Assembly: GCA_003255065.1 (NCBI GenBank)
Contig: QAOA01006013.1
Coordinates: 373,408 to 437,407, forward strand
Reading direction: 5' to 3'
DNA length: 64,000 nucleotides
Source of the DNA: Cercis canadensis
Taxonomy: Eukaryota; Streptophyta; Magnoliopsida; Fabales; Fabaceae
Shown here: positions 62,201 to 64,000 of the stretch, piece by piece
Layout: each line of letters begins with the position of its first letter
Numbering within the stretch: position 1 is the stretch's first letter
Position numbers and translations under genes: made by a program
The notes under the pieces: generated by a model
Told to the model about the DNA's origin: nothing
Seen by the model: only the letters and a program-made list of their open reading frames with translations
Databases searched by the model: none

Positions 62201-64000
62201 TGACACAATATAATGAGCCAACAGAAGTTACTTTCAAAAGTAACCCTTAACATTTTTAAAATCACCACATAAGAATCACCCGAAGTTAGCCGCATATATA
62301 TATATATATGTGTGTGTGATACTGAGAACCCAAACACCAAAAAATGCTGCTTCTAAAAGAAATATGCAGTAGCACCTACTGATAGTTGATACGAGACTCG
62401 CCTTAAATAAATAATGGGTTAAATAGATTTAATGTACAAACAATGCACATATTCATTTTCTTCCATATTTGTTCCACAAAATTAACAACTGTTACCTACC
62501 TACCGTACCGTGAGCACCTCCTTTTTTCTCTCCAGACTACTAATATGCACTGTAAATGCTTAGAGAATTAAAGTAACAACTAAATTCTACAGAAATAACT
62601 ACCTGAGCTAATGCCTGGTACCCAGCAAAAAAACTTCTCTTTCTTATTTTTTCATTAGAACTTTTGTCATCGTTAAATCCATGCACATCGAGGAATCTCT
62701 TGTACAATTTTCTCTGAAGGGGAGAAAGCTTGACAGCTATCACAAAGACAGTTTTTGGTGGCAAATCTTTCTTCACCACATTCATGTCCATTCTCTGGAA
62801 AAAGCCTTTTAACTGTTCATACAGAATATGAGACCTCTGGTTCATAATCTTCACATCATCCAGAGTTGAATTAGTATGTTGACCATTCTCTATAGGATTT
62901 TGGAAGCTGCACAAACAGGAAATAATTTTCTAAGATACATACACAGTAGAATGCAATAACAATCAGAATAAAGAAGGGGAAGAAAGCTGTACCGGTTCCT
63001 AAATTCATGGCTGCTTCCAAGAAAACCTTCCCTTACAAAATCAACCATCTGTTTCAAACAGAATGCTGAAGTCAAGCAAATAAGTACAATAACTTGATAG
63101 ATATCCACCTTTATCGTGCATGCAAACTTACACAATAATATTCCATGAGATTGTTCTGAAGGGGTGATCCAGTCAGTGCAATTCTTCTCTGGCTTTTTAC
63201 TTGTTTCAAGGCTTGAGTTATGTCAGCCCTTGTATTCTTTATCATATGGGCTTCATCACAAACAAGTATGTCTGGCCCATCCTGGAATAACATGTGAATA
63301 TTGTGAAACAAATGCAATTGTTCATGACATGTGCAAAGACATTTGCAGATTAGAAAGAATAATAGTGCTTTACGTATTCTAGGAAAAGATGACTGAAGAA
63401 CCAAAACCCTATGGATGGCACTTTTTTTTAAAAGAAAAGACAAACACCATGAAAGACCTTTTAGTCAATTGATCTTATTCAAGATTGACGGTTAAAATCT
63501 AGAGATAATGATTGAACTGGAAATAAAAGGAGGAAGCATATCTCCACTAACAGCTATTTTTCAATAAATAAAAATGCTGTAAGTAATGCCAAAAGCAGGC
63601 TTGGCCATGTACATAAGATTTATAGAAATCTTTCTGAAGGATACAAAAGAAGGAGGACCAAACATCCTCCTCAAACAAAAGGAAAAATAAAACCAAAGAT
63701 TTATAGAAAGCTTAAACTTCCTATGTAATATCAAGAAAGTTGGCAATGCCCAAAAATGTGCATCTATCAATGAAAAGCCAACCACATCGACAGTGACAAC
63801 CAACAAATTAATTGATGGTCTGACCATGAGAAAAAAATTGCAATTCAAAACAATGGAATTGTATGAAATGATGCACAAAAAGAAATCACCTAATATGAAG
63901 AGATGATACTTCAAGCATGTTACCTGCAAAGCATGACAAATTTCCCTGGCAATGTCCCGATCTTTCACATGCTTTCCAAAAGATAAATTTCGAAAAGCAG
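56235..64000 (-). CDS. ATRX-type SNF2 chromatin remodeler (CHR20-like), C-terminal part
   Basis: Complement of join(56235-56619, 57966-58234, 58305-58383, 59461-59664, 59844-60070, 60287-60348, 61819-61954, 62603-62906, 62993-63048, 63132-63281, 63924->64000). The last 648 residues are visible; the N terminus lies beyond the window. Helicase motifs appear in order: motif [15 protein letters not shown], motif [20 protein letters not shown], motif [21 protein letters not shown], and motif [34 protein letters not shown] and [16 protein letters not shown] between them are ATRX-like. The C terminus ends in a small Cys block ([17 protein letters not shown]). ATRX proteins load histone H3.3 with DAXX-type partners and act in heterochromatin. 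Introns contain a SINE (58556) and a foldback MITE (58921), both in the same intron. All junctions keep phase; motifs look intact, so a working gene is likely. Confidence 0.93.
58556..58832 (+). mobile_element. tRNA-derived SINE in an ATRX intron
   Basis: TGGCCTAGTGGT (58574-58585) matches the pol III A box and GGTTCGAATC (58626-58635) the B box, about 40 bp apart. The body ends in an A-rich tail (TTGTATTAAAAATAAATAAA). Target duplications are not clear. Confidence 0.75.
58921..59336. mobile_element. Mutator-type foldback MITE, 416 bp, in an ATRX intron
   Basis: Long inverted arms of about 130 bp start GGGAAAAGTCCTAAAAACTC and, from the other end, GGGAAAAGTCCTAAAAACCC. They share GCTTCAAAAACGTA and CTTCCTTGAACTTTCAAAAT. 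A perfect 10 bp duplication AAATTTTTTT flanks it (58911-58920 and 59337-59346). It has no coding capacity. Confidence 0.88.
62293..62318. repeat. (AT)n(GT)n microsatellite in an ATRX intron
   Basis: A compound AT then GT dinucleotide run. Confidence 0.85.

Overview
The window is nuclear DNA of a flowering plant, most likely a woody eudicot. I recall Citrus-like gene content, but that cannot be verified here. The genes have many short exons, AT-rich GT-AG introns and plant-specific families: caleosin, PDLP/DUF26, MYB-CC, a WIYLD-SET protein and Vps62/DUF946. The DNA comes from a draft assembly with one long N gap (about 19230-20048) and seven single-N joins. Four of the single Ns sit exactly between two near-identical copies of the same 240-370 bp, so the local duplications there are probably unmerged contig ends or alleles.

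Layout: (1) 3-3665 (+) 3' part of an ANKRD13-like ankyrin/GPCR-chaperone protein. (2) 4523-8637 (-) a Golgi-type glycosyltransferase related to FUT8/NodZ. (3) 11324-13438 (+) a JASON-like protein with a large internal duplication. (4) 14227-18877 (-) PEX12, a peroxisomal RING protein. (5) 21410-24952 (-) a PHR1-like MYB-CC transcription factor. (6) 28600-30314 (+) a caleosin/peroxygenase. (7) 32922-37617 (-) a SUVR1/2/4-type histone methyltransferase. (8) 41827-42815 (-) a plasmodesmata-located protein. (9) 43631-44791 (+) a C2-domain protein. (10) 49595-52465 (+) a Vps62/DUF946 protein. (11) 56235-64000 (-) the C-terminal part of an ATRX/CHR20 SNF2 remodeler, which runs off the window. Exon joins were deduced by hand from splice consensus, reading frame and phase. 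Every internal junction keeps frame.

The genes do not form a pathway; this is an ordinary gene-rich plant segment. Spaces and introns between genes hold many small non-autonomous transposons. At least five have long inverted arms and can be delimited to the base by target-site duplications: 9-10 bp Mutator-type at 30603, 45906, 53871 and 58921, and TTA Tourist-type at 34634. A ~500 bp family occurs twice (31652 and 45906), and one element is nested inside a tandem repeat that lies inside a larger inverted-repeat element (52993-54825). There is one clear tRNA-derived SINE (about 58556-58832).

The most interesting regulatory signal is a perfect 64 bp tandem duplication at 9983-10117. Each copy carries an exact ERSE-II/P-UPRE core (ATTGGTCCACG on the minus strand) beside a TATA-like site, upstream of the glycosyltransferase gene. 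I found no CRISPR array, bacterial operon, virus or toxin gene, and nothing I would call a wholly new system.
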